A stretch of 64,000 nucleotides of DNA from NCBI GenBank assembly GCA_946811695.1, contig OX328132.1, positions 93,670,538-93,734,537 of the forward strand. Reading direction: 5' to 3'. Every line of letters starts with the position of its first letter. Position 1 is the first letter of the stretch. The stretch comes from Gonocerus acuteangulatus (lineage: Eukaryota > Arthropoda > Insecta > Hemiptera > Coreidae). A program made the position numbers and the translations under genes. The notes beneath the pieces are model-generated. The model saw nothing but the letters and a program-made list of their open reading frames with translations. It was not told the origin of the DNA and ran no database searches. Below, one piece after another: positions 34,345 through 45,397 of the stretch.

Positions 34345-34424
34345 CCCGGTTGGGTCCTAGAGACCCAACCGGGAGAGGCCCAGTGAGGGAAAGAGGCCTA
34401 GTGAGGTTTCACTAGGCCTCTTTT
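34345..34424. repeat. Two adjacent perfect 12-bp stem-loops
   Basis: Stem-loop 1: CCCGGTTGGGTC, loop CTAGA, GACCCAACCGGG (34345-34373). Stem-loop 2: GAGGCCTAGTGA, loop GGTT, TCACTAGGCCTC (34393-34420), extended by A/T pairs and followed by six Ts. A near copy of half of stem 2 (GAGGCCCAGTGAGG) lies between them. They are GC-rich in AT-rich surroundings. Confidence 0.9.
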
Positions 34425-34884
34425 TTCTCACAATAAGCCACAATTACGTGTGGCACTTATCTAAAAACTAAGTTGAAACACGACTTTTCGAGCTCTGCTA
34501 AACGCGTAAGTGGCTCTGCTATAGGAAGTGGACCTTATGAGAAGAATATATAATCGGAAGGGAGGGAGGAAGTCATCCGGAAGTGAGCGCGCTTTCATTG
34601 GGGTCGCAGTTTTATTTAACTCCCGTTTATTACATGAGGTCGCACATAAAATATTTTATAATTTATAGTTAGAGTGTCCAAAGTCATATTTGAACATCAT
34701 TTGCCAAATCCCTACCATCATCCCTTTTAAGGGTGAATAGTCATAGATTTCAAAGAGGCTCTATAATATATAATCTCTTGAACAACAATTATATTATGTT
34801 TTACATCTAGCATTTATTCATGTTTTGCTTTGATTAACAATGGCAGTAAATTAATCTATATATTGCACAAGTGGTCTGGTTTTT
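34425..34884. other. Intergenic, nothing recognised
   Basis: A G/A-rich patch (GGAAGGGAGGGAGGAAG near 34556) is the only feature noticed. Confidence 0.4.
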
Positions 34885-35364
34885 CCAAGTCTCCCCCCCC
34901 CCCCCCAAAAAAATATATATTTGCCAATACAAGAGATGATACAAGAAAGAAATGTCCAAGTTCATTACTTAGAAGACCTATTAGTTACTTACTAAGAACA
35001 GTAAAGGTACTTCAACTGACCTTTAAAAACAACAATAAAAATACTTATATCCAGTTACTAAAATATCACTTTCCTCAACCAGGTATATTCTTAAACTTGG
35101 CAATGTTTGATTTGTGCCGAAATTATCTTTAGAGAGAAAACTAAACATTGACAAGTTTCAGAATATACCTGGTTGAGGAAAGTGATGTTTTGGTAACTGG
35201 ATGTAAGTATTTTTATTGTTGTTTTTAAAGGTCAGTTGAAGTGCCTTTACTGTTCTTAGTAAGTAACTAATAGGTCTTCTAAGTAATGAACTTGGACATT
35301 TCTTTCTTGTATCATCTCTTGTATTGGCAAATATTTTTTTTTTTTTTTTGGGGGGGGGACTTGG
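34885..35364. repeat. Large near-perfect inverted repeat (about 228-bp arms)
   Basis: The left arm, 34885-35113, starts CCAAGTCTCCCC. The right arm, 35138-35364, ends GGGGACTTGG. They are reverse complements with only scattered mismatches around a 24-base loop. A 100-residue frame runs through the left arm (34830-35132), but its only support is the repeat itself. A transcript would form a long double-stranded RNA hairpin. No flanking duplication was seen. Confidence 0.92.
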
Positions 35365-35564
35365 CCTCTATTTAACATTTATGTTTTTTTGGGGATCTCA
35401 TTACTTTTTTCTAAGTATTAATTAAAATTTAATTGCCACATACCTACTGGCTTTTGTACTTCCTATAAAACCAGGGCCTTTGGATTCTGCATAAAGTTCT
35501 CCTTACTGCTTGATATTTGATACCAATAAATAGCATACCTTTCTACATCTAATCACTGGACTAG

Positions 35565-35854
35565 AAAAGTTAGAAGCTCTTCCAGATGACAGTACTCTAG
35601 AGGACAAATCGATTGCTCTCTTAACTAAACTATTACACTGTGAAAAACAGGAACCATATTCCGAGGATAAAGATCACAATAGGGAAAGTGCAGAAGGCCT
35701 TCAAGAAAAAGATAAGAACAGAGACGATACGTTTTGGGTTTGTGATCCTAAACTTTGTAATTTAGATGACTCGACTTTGAAAAACTTAGTATCTGCTTTT
35801 AAGTATGTTATGCAGTTAACCCCTACGACATTATTTACAACATTTAAGAAATAA
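35565..35854 (+). CDS. Orphan terminal exon, unknown protein
   Basis: After acceptor CACTGGACTAG the plus strand is open for 95 codons to TAA, with no Met needed (two bases of split codon, then KLEALPDDSTLEDKS). The peptide is acidic and lysine-rich, with CEKQEPYSEDKDHN and TFWVCDPKLCNLDDST, ending TTFKK. Codons look protein-coding and no low-complexity run drives the frame. An AATAAA-like ATAAAT follows the stop. No upstream exon was found. It may be the last exon of a host gene whose other exons I could not see, or part of a mobile element. I do not recognise it. Confidence 0.45.
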
Positions 35855-36396
35855 ATGATTTATTAGTCATGACAATGCTAATTTCTATTGGATTTCATGA
35901 CATTTCATTTTCATAACTATTGGGCCCTCTGTGGTTTCAGTGAAGTAAGCTGCTATTCATGCAGACACTATTTTAAGCATATTTTAAATATATCCATAAT
36001 TCTGAATAGTAGCAAGTCATTTTATTGGAAAATATTATATGAGGTATAATTGATAATCATGTTGAAATCAATATATTTTTTATTTAAAAATATTAAAATG
36101 GCTTTTTACAAAAATATTTTGTAAATAATAATACGACAATATTAATAAGGAACATACCTTTTTTTTTAAAAAAAAAAATACTAAAATATTTGTTTATTAA
36201 ATCTAAGTAAAACATAAAGCTTAGCTTAATAATTTTAATTATACAGTAGAATTCATAACCTAAGGAATCAGTCTCAGATAATAATGTTGGGCATTTGACA
36301 ATGATTTATAAAAATAGTATTAAAAAAAAATCTACAAAGTAGATATCACAACAACAACAAATATTTCTCAAATTAATTCATAAGGCATAGTTAGGC

Positions 36397-36428
<32 letters not shown>

Positions 36429-36931
36429 AGAATATAACACATAGCTGTTAGGATTAACAGCATTTGTTCTTACAATTTTTGAACTCACTGCCGCTCAACT
36501 TGGAAATACAATATAATTAGCATCTGACACTTGTTATTTACTGGCTCTTAAATATTGTAAACAAAATATCTCTGCGAACATATTACAGGTAAACAATTAT
36601 GCAGTATACAGTAAAGTTAAATATCACAATAGATTTAAAAATTGATGCTTTAATGATTTGATGCCATTAACACCATTATAATTAAGAAATAAAAACATTA
36701 TTTTATTTCACTTTATAAAAAAATATAATTTATAAAAATAAATGTATTCAGATAGATTAAAGCCTACCTAACATTAATAGTTAAGGCCTAGACGATTTAA
36801 ATAAAAGAAAGTTTATTTGCTGGGTGAATCAAAGAGATGGGTATTTGGAGAGATAAAATACATATTATAACTACATAACTGGAAGAAATATATCTAAATC
36901 ATCATGTAAACATAAATTCACAATAATTAAG
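35855..36931. other. AT-rich intergenic with poly(A) tract
   Basis: It includes a pure A run at about 36400-36425. No coding sequence was recognised. Confidence 0.5.
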
Positions 36932-37000
36932 TACAGTGAACTTCCTGTAATCCGGCATGTTAGATAATCCGGCAAACAACGGGTAGACAAGGCCAAATAA

Positions 37001-37955
37001 AAAGTCCGAATCGCAGGAACGGCATCATCTCAGCGCGGTTCCGTTCTTGTCCCTAATGTCAATTGGAAAGGTTGAAATTGAAACAGTTATAATTTTGGTT
37101 AGACCTTTCATGAAATAATTTAAGACCTAAAATAGGTCACGGTTGTAAGAGTCTGCCCAGACCCTCACCTCTACCTGATAGAAAAATGACTCCCTGGACT
37201 TGTCAAGGTTCGCTCTAAAACACACTGCTTACTGTTTCTTATTTTCTTCCATAATGCTAATTTTACAGATAAATTCAATTAAAAAAAACAATTAAAAAGT
37301 GATTTTAAAAAAGACAAAAACCTGTTTAAAAGAACAAAACAAACACATTTGAAGTTTTAAGGACTTATTTCTCTCGAAAATTGCTTCAGAATCATTATTG
37401 TAGAGCATTTAGTATGCTTTCCAATGGTAACCTTCCACTTACCAGGATTTCCAACCGTTTTCAAGATATGAAGGAAAATATACGAAGTTCCTAAAACCTT
37501 TCATGTCTATAAACAAAATATTTTATTCTAATCCTTCCTTAACTCCAAACGTAACCAAAATTTAAACATCTTTGTTTATATGAATTTCAAACATTCAGAA
37601 AATATTTTAACTGAATCCAATGATTCTAAGTACCCAAACCATAAACTTGATTCAACAACTATTTTGCCACTTTTCTCGATAACGGTTAAAGCTATCGCCT
37701 TAAAAACTGTTTCATTCATTTCTCTAGGTTAATAAACCTATAAAACGAGTACTTGCAAGCTTATGAAGTAAGCTCAACTATTTCTTTTGCGTTAATTTCG
37801 CCCAAAAAAACAAGTTCCGGTGGACGGATTCTGCTGGTTAGCGAACTTGACCTTTCAAATTAGACGATAGATTTTTGTACCAAATTTCATTAAAATCAGA
37901 CATTTTGTCTGGGACCTAGAGAACGAACAGACAAAAAAAAAAATATATATATATA
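37001..37955 (+). repeat. Family A retroposon copy with A/TA tail
   Basis: It runs from AAAGTCCGAATCGCAGGAAC through the family A blocks (TTCAGAATC, CTAATCCTTCCTTAACTCC, TACCCAAACC) to GGACGGATTCTGCTGGTT. It then continues TACCAAATTTCATTAAAATC and AGAACGAACAGACAAAAA before a TA run. The tail phrase resembles 3' ends of RTE-type retroposons. Copies at 1-2450 and 60200-60646 share these blocks. Confidence 0.75.
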
Positions 37956-37957
37956 TA

Positions 37958-38110
37958 CTAATTTGAACCATCATTATTTTTGTTCTCTAGGGGTTCTGAA
38001 ACGTAAAATTTTCTAGTCGGCAGTTCCGGATTGCGTCATGAGGTTAGCCCTATAAATGGGGTTCCTCCCTATGGAGGGAGGGAGGAACTGCGCTAAAATG
38101 AAATGTGCTT
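37958..38110 (-). repeat. Family B repeat copy
   Basis: The reverse complement matches 48900-49036: CCATAGGGAGGAACCCC, CTCATGACGCAATCCGGAA, TGCCGACTAGAAAA and CAGAACCCCTAGAGAAC, ending in a TA run. It therefore abuts the family A tail at the shared TA tract. 38111-38469 has no other recognised content. Confidence 0.72.
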
Positions 38111-38865
38111 CTATTCAGTCATCAATTCTGCGAAATCCCCACCCCATAAACCCCGTGGTGCCCAACAGGGACATAGAAAAATTCCCGGAAACCCTCTGTG
38201 ATCAAATATATTGTTTCCAGTTCAGTTTATGGATTTCGCTCAACTGAGACCATCTTGCTCAACGGGACAATTTAAATAATCAATTATGTATACATACTTT
38301 TGAGTTATAAAATTGTGCAATTTTATTTTAGTCATTTTACATTAACTATGTACTAGTCTTATAGTCTACATTTTGTTTAATTTTTACCTCTATCCATTTT
38401 TTTCGATGTATATCTGATAATCCAGTAAGCTTCAAGTCCTGAACGTGCCGGATCAAAGGAAGTTTACTGTATAAACTGTGAAGAAACATTAAACATTGTA
38501 TAAAAAACCTACTTCTGAATTTTTAAGCTTAATGAGGTTTGTTTTGAATTGGACAGACAAACATTTCAACAATTCTTTCCTAGCTTCCGATTCAACTATA
38601 GTTAACGCAAAAGGATTTTATTCACTAAAAAAATAATTATCCCCAACTTAAGACAAATAGTCAAAATACATCTATCAACAGAAGATAGGGGATGGCTGGA
38701 AACAAGAGGTCATGTATTGATATTTAAAGGATCTAAATTGAAATACTAAAACACTGATGAAAGACCTAGGAGAATTGGTACTCCCCTTGTGTACTAGAGG
38801 TCTTAAGATTATATCCAAAAATATGTTATCCTCATTTGGCAGTCAATATTGGGAAAAATGGGTAA

Positions 38866-38949
38866 CTGCAAAGGGAAATGGCCGGGTAGCAGGAGCATCG
38901 TAGTGCTGACCATACTATTTCTCTGGTGTACTGATACAATATCTGCTGC
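38866..38949 (+). repeat. Diverged SINE body fragment
   Basis: GCAAAGGGAAATGGCCGGGTA, GGAGCATCGTAGTGCTGACC and GTACTGATACAATATCTGC parallel the SINE body at 49055-49160 and 6500-6620. The following Tc1 element starts at its right edge. 38472-38865 holds nothing recognised. Confidence 0.6.
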
Positions 38950-38951
38950 TA

Positions 38952-40515
38952 CAGTATCTCCCAAAAGTAACAGGAAAAACTAAATTTTTAAATTAAGCTT
39001 GTATTTACATATCAAAAGAGCAATTTTTTGATAGGCCCATAACGTACAATTCCTAAAGATCAAAATAGCCTGAAATTCGTGCAAAATAAATTATTCGTAA
39101 CGAAAATCGAAGTAAGAATATATTAAAACATAGAATTCACAGGTCACAAAAAGCACTTTTCTGGGCATTATCGTACCAACTTCATTCTTATGTTGTAGGA
39201 AATAGTCAGTACTAGTCCTAATGTCCCCAGAGCTGCATGTTTCACGCCAATGACCACGAGCATGAGGTGGTAAATACCAATGTCGATTGAGACTCGTCTG
39301 CGTTAGATTCTATGCGCGAAAAGGGCTATAAATTCAAACAAAACAGCCCAGAGACTAGTAAGCCTATTTCAACATCATAAAATTACGTTTATGGGTGTCG
39401 AACATCATAAAATTACTAAAAACGGAGGATAGATTGAAAAGTGGGCAGAAAACAAGGCGTCCTAAACTGCCGTTCCAGAGGGATGAAATATGAATGTATT
39501 CAAAATTTCCATTTTCCGGGCACTATCTCTCAAATTACCTTTTATAATATTTAATTACATATTAATGTCTATGATTCAGCCAATGAAGACTAAATTCCTC
39601 GTTCCCTTGGAGCTCAGACAGCCCCAGACCATCACACACCCAACCCTGTGTTTTACTGTACCTCTTGTGTTTCTTGGAATAAGTTCTTCATGAGGTCTGT
39701 GACACTCCCTAAATATCCATCAGTGCTGTTTAAGATGAGCTTTTATTCATATGCGAATATGACATTATCCCAGTAACTGTCAGGCGTTCTCTTATTAGCT
39801 GAACTTATAAAAGGTTTTCATTAAAATTGTTTCTCCGGAGGGCCCTTTTTACTGTTTCTGGGCTTTCCTTTGTTCCAGTTTCTTGTTGAAGCTCCGTTGC
39901 TATAGTAGGAGAATTTATAGAGAGAGCCTGGCGTACTTTTCGGACAATTCATATTTCGTCCCCCTCGAACAGCATTTTAGAAACCCCTGTTTTTTGCCCA
40001 CTTTTCAATCTATCCTCCGTTTTAAATCGTTTTATGATGTTCCACACCGTTGAATTAGGCTTACTGGTTTCTTGGCTGATTTGTTTGAATTTACAGCCCT
40101 TTTTGCGCATAGAATCTAACTCAGATGAGTCTGAATCAACGTTGGTATTTACCATCTCATGCCGACGGTTATTGAGGTGAAACATGCAGCTGTGGGGACC
40201 TTAGGGCTAGTACTGACTATTTCCTACAACATAAAAATAAAGTTGATACGATAATGCCCAGAAAAGTGCTTAGAATATAAGAAAAACCGAAAATTCCGAT
40301 TACTTTTGTGAGCTGTGAATTCTATGTTTTAATCTATTTTTACTTCTATTTTCATTATAAACAAATTATTTTGCGCAAATTTCAGGGTATTTTGATCCTT
40401 AGGAATGATACGTTATGGGGCTATTAAAAAAAGCTAAAAAAAATTGCATATTTGATAAGTAATGACAAGCTTATTTTCAAAATTTTGTTTTTCTGATTAC
40501 TTTTGGGAGACACTG
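38952..40515 (-). mobile_element. Fold-back Tc1/mariner-type element with long inverted arms
   Basis: TA duplications at 38950-38951 and 40516-40517 flank the ends CAGTATCTCCCAAAAGTAA and (inverted) CAGTGTCTCCCAAAAGTAAT. The arms are unusually long, about 38952-39492 and 39945-40515, and include part of the transposase HTH in both orientations. The right arm minus strand (40185-39949) reads KKGCKFKQISQETSKPNSTV and WNIIKRFKTEDRL, a Tc1-type paired-like HTH. RKVRQALSINSPTIATEL and the second helix-turn-helix follow, then an inactive core. The transposase is broken by stops. It is a fold-back derivative of an autonomous Tc1-like element. Confidence 0.85.
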
Positions 40516-40517
40516 TA

Positions 40518-40986
40518 TATTGAGTTTTCTGTTGAGAACTTCATAGCAATCACAAGACTAAATCGTAAATAATTACAAATGCATAGATAAACAAATACAC
40601 TATATAACAGGCAATAATGTACTATACTAAAAGCTCTACATCAATCTCCGTCTTTCATGAATTTTAATACTATGAATTACCATTAATTTTCTTTAAAGAA
40701 ATATTTAAAATTTGAGCAAACATTGATAAGGTATTGAATAATGACTACTTGGAATGTCTTCATTGTAAAAAGGTTGAAAATAAGATAAGTCTCTCTAAGT
40801 TCCTTACAAAATATTTCAAAAGATTCATTGTGCTTAATTTTTTTTTTTTATCTAAGCCTTTAGAACCGCTTGTGCTTAATAGATTAACGAAAATGTATTG
40901 TATAAAATGACACTAAATTGAAAAAATAAAGACTGCATCGGAAAAAAGGGTGTTTACAATAAATTGATTTATGAATAATTTAATTT
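40518..40986. other. AT-rich sequence between elements
   Basis: Nothing recognised. The LINE target sequence begins at 40987. Confidence 0.45.
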
Positions 40987-40997
40987 ATATTTTGTTA

Positions 40998-41506
40998 GGG
41001 GATCTGCAAAACCATCCAACATCAACAGAATACAGGCATTCCAGTCAAATTCCTCTGTAAAATTGTAAACGCCCCCTTTTATCCTTTTATGTATCCAAGA
41101 AAACCCTACACAATGACCTCAACATCCCATTTGTCCTTGACCTCGCTAAAACCCGTTTCCAAACGTTCCACTCCAAATTGTCTCACCATCCTAATCCTGA
41201 AGGTCAATCCTTATCATCCCAATCCTATCCAGACAATCCCCCCAGGCGGCTCAAGAGACAGTGGGCTCGAGACAATTTACTTGCCTGATCTTTTTATGAT
41301 CAATAAAATATTTACTGGGACACCTCTGGAAGTGCCAACAATGGTTGGCTTCTTCCAAATTTTGTATTTTTTATTTTTTTTTTTACTTTTGTCAGTTTTA
41401 TCAACTTGTACATAATATCTTGATCAACATACTTGATTATTGTACTGTTATCTGTACAGATTTCAAATAAATAAATATTAAATAAAAAAAAAAAAAATAA
41501 AAAAAA
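40998..41506 (+). mobile_element. 5'-truncated Jockey-like LINE 3' end
   Basis: It encodes the C-terminal end of a non-LTR pol: GSAKPSNINRIQAFQS, then a frameshift near 41050, then LHNDLNIPFVLDLAKTRFQ, LSHHPNPEG and PPRRLKRQWARDN before a stop. A 3' untranslated region and an A-rich tail (AATAAATATTAAATAAAAAA) follow. An exact 11-bp target duplication ATATTTTGTTA flanks it (40987-40997 and 41507-41517). The exact duplication suggests a fairly recent insertion, although the coding remnant has a frameshift. Confidence 0.92.
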
Positions 41507-41517
41507 ATATTTTGTTA

Positions 41518-42400
41518 AATCTTTTCATAAAATCATAGGTGTCAATGAAAATTTAGGCAATGGATATTCATCAACATTCATAGCCCAGCTCCATGTTGTT
41601 TTTCTTATATCAGTACCAAAAGCAATAGAAAACAAATCATGAGGTGAAATAATGCTACTCACTATTTGGAGGCCAGCTATGAGCAGTTCTTTTTTAAAAA
41701 TAAAAAAAAAAAAAATCTGTTTTTTTTTTAAATATATGTAACTCTTTTCCGACTGAGAGCTGACAAATATGCTCGCTTGAAGACATGCCCCAGAGATTGT
41801 GAGTTAAAATATCAGTTCGGACTCGTTAATGTTTGAAGACTGTAGCTGAATATTCAGCTTAGTCCCTAGAGCCATCTAACAGTTCTCAGGGCATATTTAG
41901 GTATTTTTCCTTGCCACTAGAGATCATAGGATTGCAAGTAAAGTTGACAAAACATAGTTTGTCCTTTTTTCATTTATTTTCCTTTTTTAAAAAGCAAGAG
42001 CATTCAGTTGCAAGTCCAGGTGGAAAAGGATTATGGTAAACATTAATGTCTTGGCTCAGGGCCATCAAATATCAAGATCTCCCCACCTACCTACTCTACA
42101 TGCCAATAATTATTCAGGTTGGAGAGCAATGCTATTGAGTACTTTAAATTCTTCTATTCAAGGGGAAAACACGCTTTTCACAATGAGGTCAAAGACATTG
42201 GTGACAAAACATTTATAATCCTTAAAAGTCAAGATAACACAAAGGTTGATACAATATTATATAAGATCTTGTACATATGATTTACCCCCAGTTTCATATT
42301 TAGGCCAGTATAAAGCAAATTTTGTCCCCCCCCCCCATTTGATTGCTCATATTTATTAAAATTTAATCAAATTAGCCTTGTCAAAACACAGTTAAAAAGA
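41518..42400. other. Intergenic downstream of the GT92 gene
   Basis: AT-rich. A weak tRNA-like phrase (GAGTTAAAATATC near 41801) hints at an old SINE. A C run lies at 42327-42338. No gene recognised. Confidence 0.4.
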
Positions 42401-43654
42401 TTAATTTTCATTTAATTTTCCTGATTTCCATATTCTAAATAGTTTACTCTGCATTAAATTTGTTAAATACCTTAGGGGAATTTTGCTACGGAAAGTACCA
42501 CTATGAGTATCCCCACAAAGAGCATATTCATTAACAAATATGTCCGAAGAGGGTATATTAACAATTTCATTATCATCAGAAACATTGGGATCTAAAATCA
42601 TTTTATTTTTAAAAACCTTTGAAAGACAAAGAGTTTTTCTAAAAATTAAAGGCCAATCCTTATTAGAAGATTTCATATCATCTCTTCTATCGATACAGCA
42701 AATTTGCATATTGGCTTTAAGCTCTGTTTTTTTGCCTGTTTGATATTTTCTCAGAGAAATTAGAACAGACTGATTTTTGGTAGGGAAAATATACTCATTC
42801 CATCCTACATTAGCCAATAAATCAACATGTTCTGAAGTCCTATACAAGCAGTCCCTCCTGATAACTTCCTCAGCTAATGCTGTATCATCAAATGGGAAAT
42901 TCCACTGAAGTACACCAAATGACCTTAAGAATGTAATACTTTGTAGGGCTTGTTCGATTAAATAAAGGATTCGGTGTTGAAGCCCATTGTCATATATAAG
43001 GAAATCACTGAAGCCAATAAGCTGATAAAAGCATAAAAATTCGATAATGGAAGCTCTTTCTATGGCATTTATATCAGGGTATATGCAGACTGCAGCTTTA
43101 TTCAACTTATCTTTCTTGGGTTTGATGAGAATAGGGATGAAGAATTTCCTGTTTTGGTCTTTGATAACATACATATTCGGTAGTCCAATGTCTTTATTAA
43201 CAGGTATCTTACACAGAAATTCATATACAAAGCCAGTTGAATTCGGTACACTGTCTCTATTGCAGGTAAATTCGCCAGTATAGGAAACTGAGCTGCCACT
43301 CTGAATGTACCATATATGACAATCATAATTAGGACAATCATTTTTACTATTGCTAATTGCTAATGCAACACCAATTACTGCTTCATTTGCATATTTTATG
43401 AATGCCGAATATAAATGAAAACTATTAACTTCGATCCAGGTGTTTTGAGGTCGCACAAACAAATTTTCATCATAAAAACTTCTTGTAACAGATTCATTAA
43501 CAACTAAACAATTCAAGGGCAAAACGGGGGGATTCAAAAGTCCACCCAACTCAAATGTATAGCGAAGCTTTAGATATTCTGAACGGTATAAAATCATACC
43601 CATCGTAGAAATAAAGAAAATTATAAGAAACAGGAGTTTTTTATATTTCTTCAT
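42401..43654 (-). CDS. Glycosyltransferase family 92 (DUF23) protein
   Basis: An intronless frame of 417 codons from the ATG at 43654; the frame extends seven codons upstream without an ATG. Residues about 5-24 (KKLLFLIIFFISTMGMIL) form one membrane helix after basic residues, a type II Golgi topology. The C-terminal half carries the GT92 pattern: AAVCIYPDINAIERASIIEF, FYQLIGFSDFLIYDN, LQWNFPFDD, RRDCLYRTSEHVDLL and NEYIFP. GT92 enzymes transfer galactose or related sugars to glycans in the Golgi. At about residues 282-291, where the family usually has DxDE, this protein reads NVGWNEY, so metal-dependent catalysis may be altered. Lack of introns could mean a retrocopy, but the frame is intact. 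Confidence 0.85.
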   Translation of the reverse strand: MKKYKKLLFLIIFFISTMGMILYRSEYLKLRYTFELGGLLNPPVLPLNCLVVNESVTRSFYDENLFVRPQNTWIEVNSFHLYSAFIKYANEAVIGVALAISNSKNDCPNYDCHIWYIQSGSSVSYTGEFTCNRDSVPNSTGFVYEFLCKIPVNKDIGLPNMYVIKDQNRKFFIPILIKPKKDKLNKAAVCIYPDINAIERASIIEFLCFYQLIGFSDFLIYDNGLQHRILYLIEQALQSITFLRSFGVLQWNFPFDDTALAEEVIRRDCLYRTSEHVDLLANVGWNEYIFPTKNQSVLISLRKYQTGKKTELKANMQICCIDRRDDMKSSNKDWPLIFRKTLCLSKVFKNKMILDPNVSDDNEIVNIPSSDIFVNEYALCGDTHSGTFRSKIPLRYLTNLMQSKLFRIWKSGKLNEN

Positions 43655-44825
43655 ACCAAAAATCTTGCCAATCACTCTTAGAAAATCAAATAGGTAATCA
43701 CAAAAAATGCATCGGTATTGTCAATAAAACGTAACTTAAACCAATCTACAGTTGTTTTGCATAATGTATAAACATAAATAAAGTACCGCCGATAAACCGC
43801 CACGAGATAAGCTACCACATAAAGCATAGATTCGTCTTGTACATAGAGATATAACATTTATCAGAAACCTAAAGAAAATTGGCGGGCGTACAGCAATGAG
43901 GAGGAAGCTCCATTTTGGGATTTTCAGTAGTAAATTGCACTGACAGTATTGATAGAAAACATGCACCGGGCTTTCTACTGGTAACCACCATTCTTAAAAA
44001 TCCATAGTGCAGCAGTGAATTCTCTCAACTGGGAATTTCAGGTAAATGAGAAAAATCCCTGCTGCAAGCAGAACTTGAACCCCCATCTCCCGATTGGGAC
44101 CCCTGGATCTAATTATTATTGATATTTAAAAACGTACTCTATACTTCTTTTAGCAATCATTAGAGCAATTACAAATTTGTATGTATCGACATTGGAGATT
44201 ACGGAAAAAACCGTGACAGCGGTAGTTCGAAAATTGAACTTCGGAAAAAGATTTGAAAGTTTTAATAAGGTTAAGGTTTATGATTGGGCCATAAAACAAA
44301 AGCCTTCTCAGGCAAAATGATTAATCTCCTCATGTTCTTATAGGTTGTGAAGGTTTTATACTAAAATACTTCGATAATAAAAGATTAAAGAAAGCGAGGA
44401 CTGTTGTATATAATTGTGCATGCAGATGACGTTCTATATAACTATTTACGAACGAAAGTAAGTGAAGATGAATATTTTAAATTATTGGAGCCAGCAGACC
44501 ATTCAAGAAATACATTTCAAAATTTTGAAAACGATTCAAGACGAGCTACATATTCGGCATTAGACATAAATTGAAAGGAGTTGTGAACTTACCGCTTCTT
44601 CATCGCGTATTCTATCTATCATTCTTTCACACGACTGAGGTCATACAGAAGCGGAAAAATATGAACAACTCGGTTTGTGCCATAGTGGATGCGGGGCGAG
44701 GAAAAATACCGTGCACCAAGCGAACAAACACTGGCTCACTGCGGACAGCGGGCAATCCCATGCTCGTCAGATCATGATCATAGCCCGCCATATAAATACG
44801 TCCCACCGTCTGGCGCCAGTGGTAG
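43655..44825. other. Upstream of GT92; SINE-like fragment near 44000-44100
   Basis: The reverse complement of about 44000-44100 contains GGGGGTTCAAGTTCTGC (B-box-like) and GCAGGGATTTTTCTCATTTA, suggesting a partial tRNA-derived SINE different from the 6481 family. The short frames here have no recognisable domain. Confidence 0.4.
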
Positions 44826-45078
44826 CATGTGAGTATATAAGAGGAAGAGGGGGGGCTGTACCCCCCCGAAATTTTCATTTCATGGTAAAAATGTGTAATA
44901 AAAACCTTAAACATAAGTTGAATAAGATCACTTAGTTAATAAAAAATAGTTTATTTTAGGTGTAATAGCGTTTTAGTTGCCTAAAACTATTCCAAGCTCT
45001 AAATGTTTCATATTCCATACCCCGGAAATGTCTCAGCCCCCCTCCGAAATTTTCCCAGCCCCTTCCCCAATTATTTCC
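44826..45078. mobile_element. CATGGGCG-type MITE, copy 3 (degraded)
   Basis: It contains GTGAGTATATAAG, a G run then C run, TAAACATAAGTTGAATAAGA, TGTAATAGCGTTTTAGTTGC, CATACCCCGGAAATG and CAGCCCCCCTCCGAAATT, in the same order as the other two copies. The right terminus is eroded. Confidence 0.75.
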
Positions 45079-45397
45079 TATTGGGAATTAACATTAAGCG
45101 ATACGCCGCCATGCGGGAAATTTCGGAACTAACGACAAAGGGAACGTGCATTGTTTACAAATGTAAAGCTATGACAGTTGTAAAGTTATGACATGTGTTG
45201 TTCGTGTTTTTTTTTGCTATTTAATAATTTCCCAGCAGTTTTATGACAAATTTGTCTTTTTAAAGACAACATGAACCTTTCTCTTTCACAAAGTAATTAT
45301 TTTTAAACAATTTATGTAAGAGGTAGTGAAATAATTCACATTTATGCAACCTTCACTCTTGTGTGACTATAAACAGCCGAATTTGATTTAATTTTAG

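Larger units (their letters stand above)
36934..38469. mobile_element. TA-flanked pogo/Tc1-type nonautonomous element
   Basis: The left end CAGTGAACTTCCTGTAATCC and the right end, which read inward gives CAGTAAACTTCCTTTGATCC, form a TIR of about 24 bp ending in CCGGCA. TA duplications sit at 36932-36933 and 38470-38471. The interior holds no transposase. It contains two retroposon copies meeting tail to tail near 37950, so much of its length is later insertion. Confidence 0.82.
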
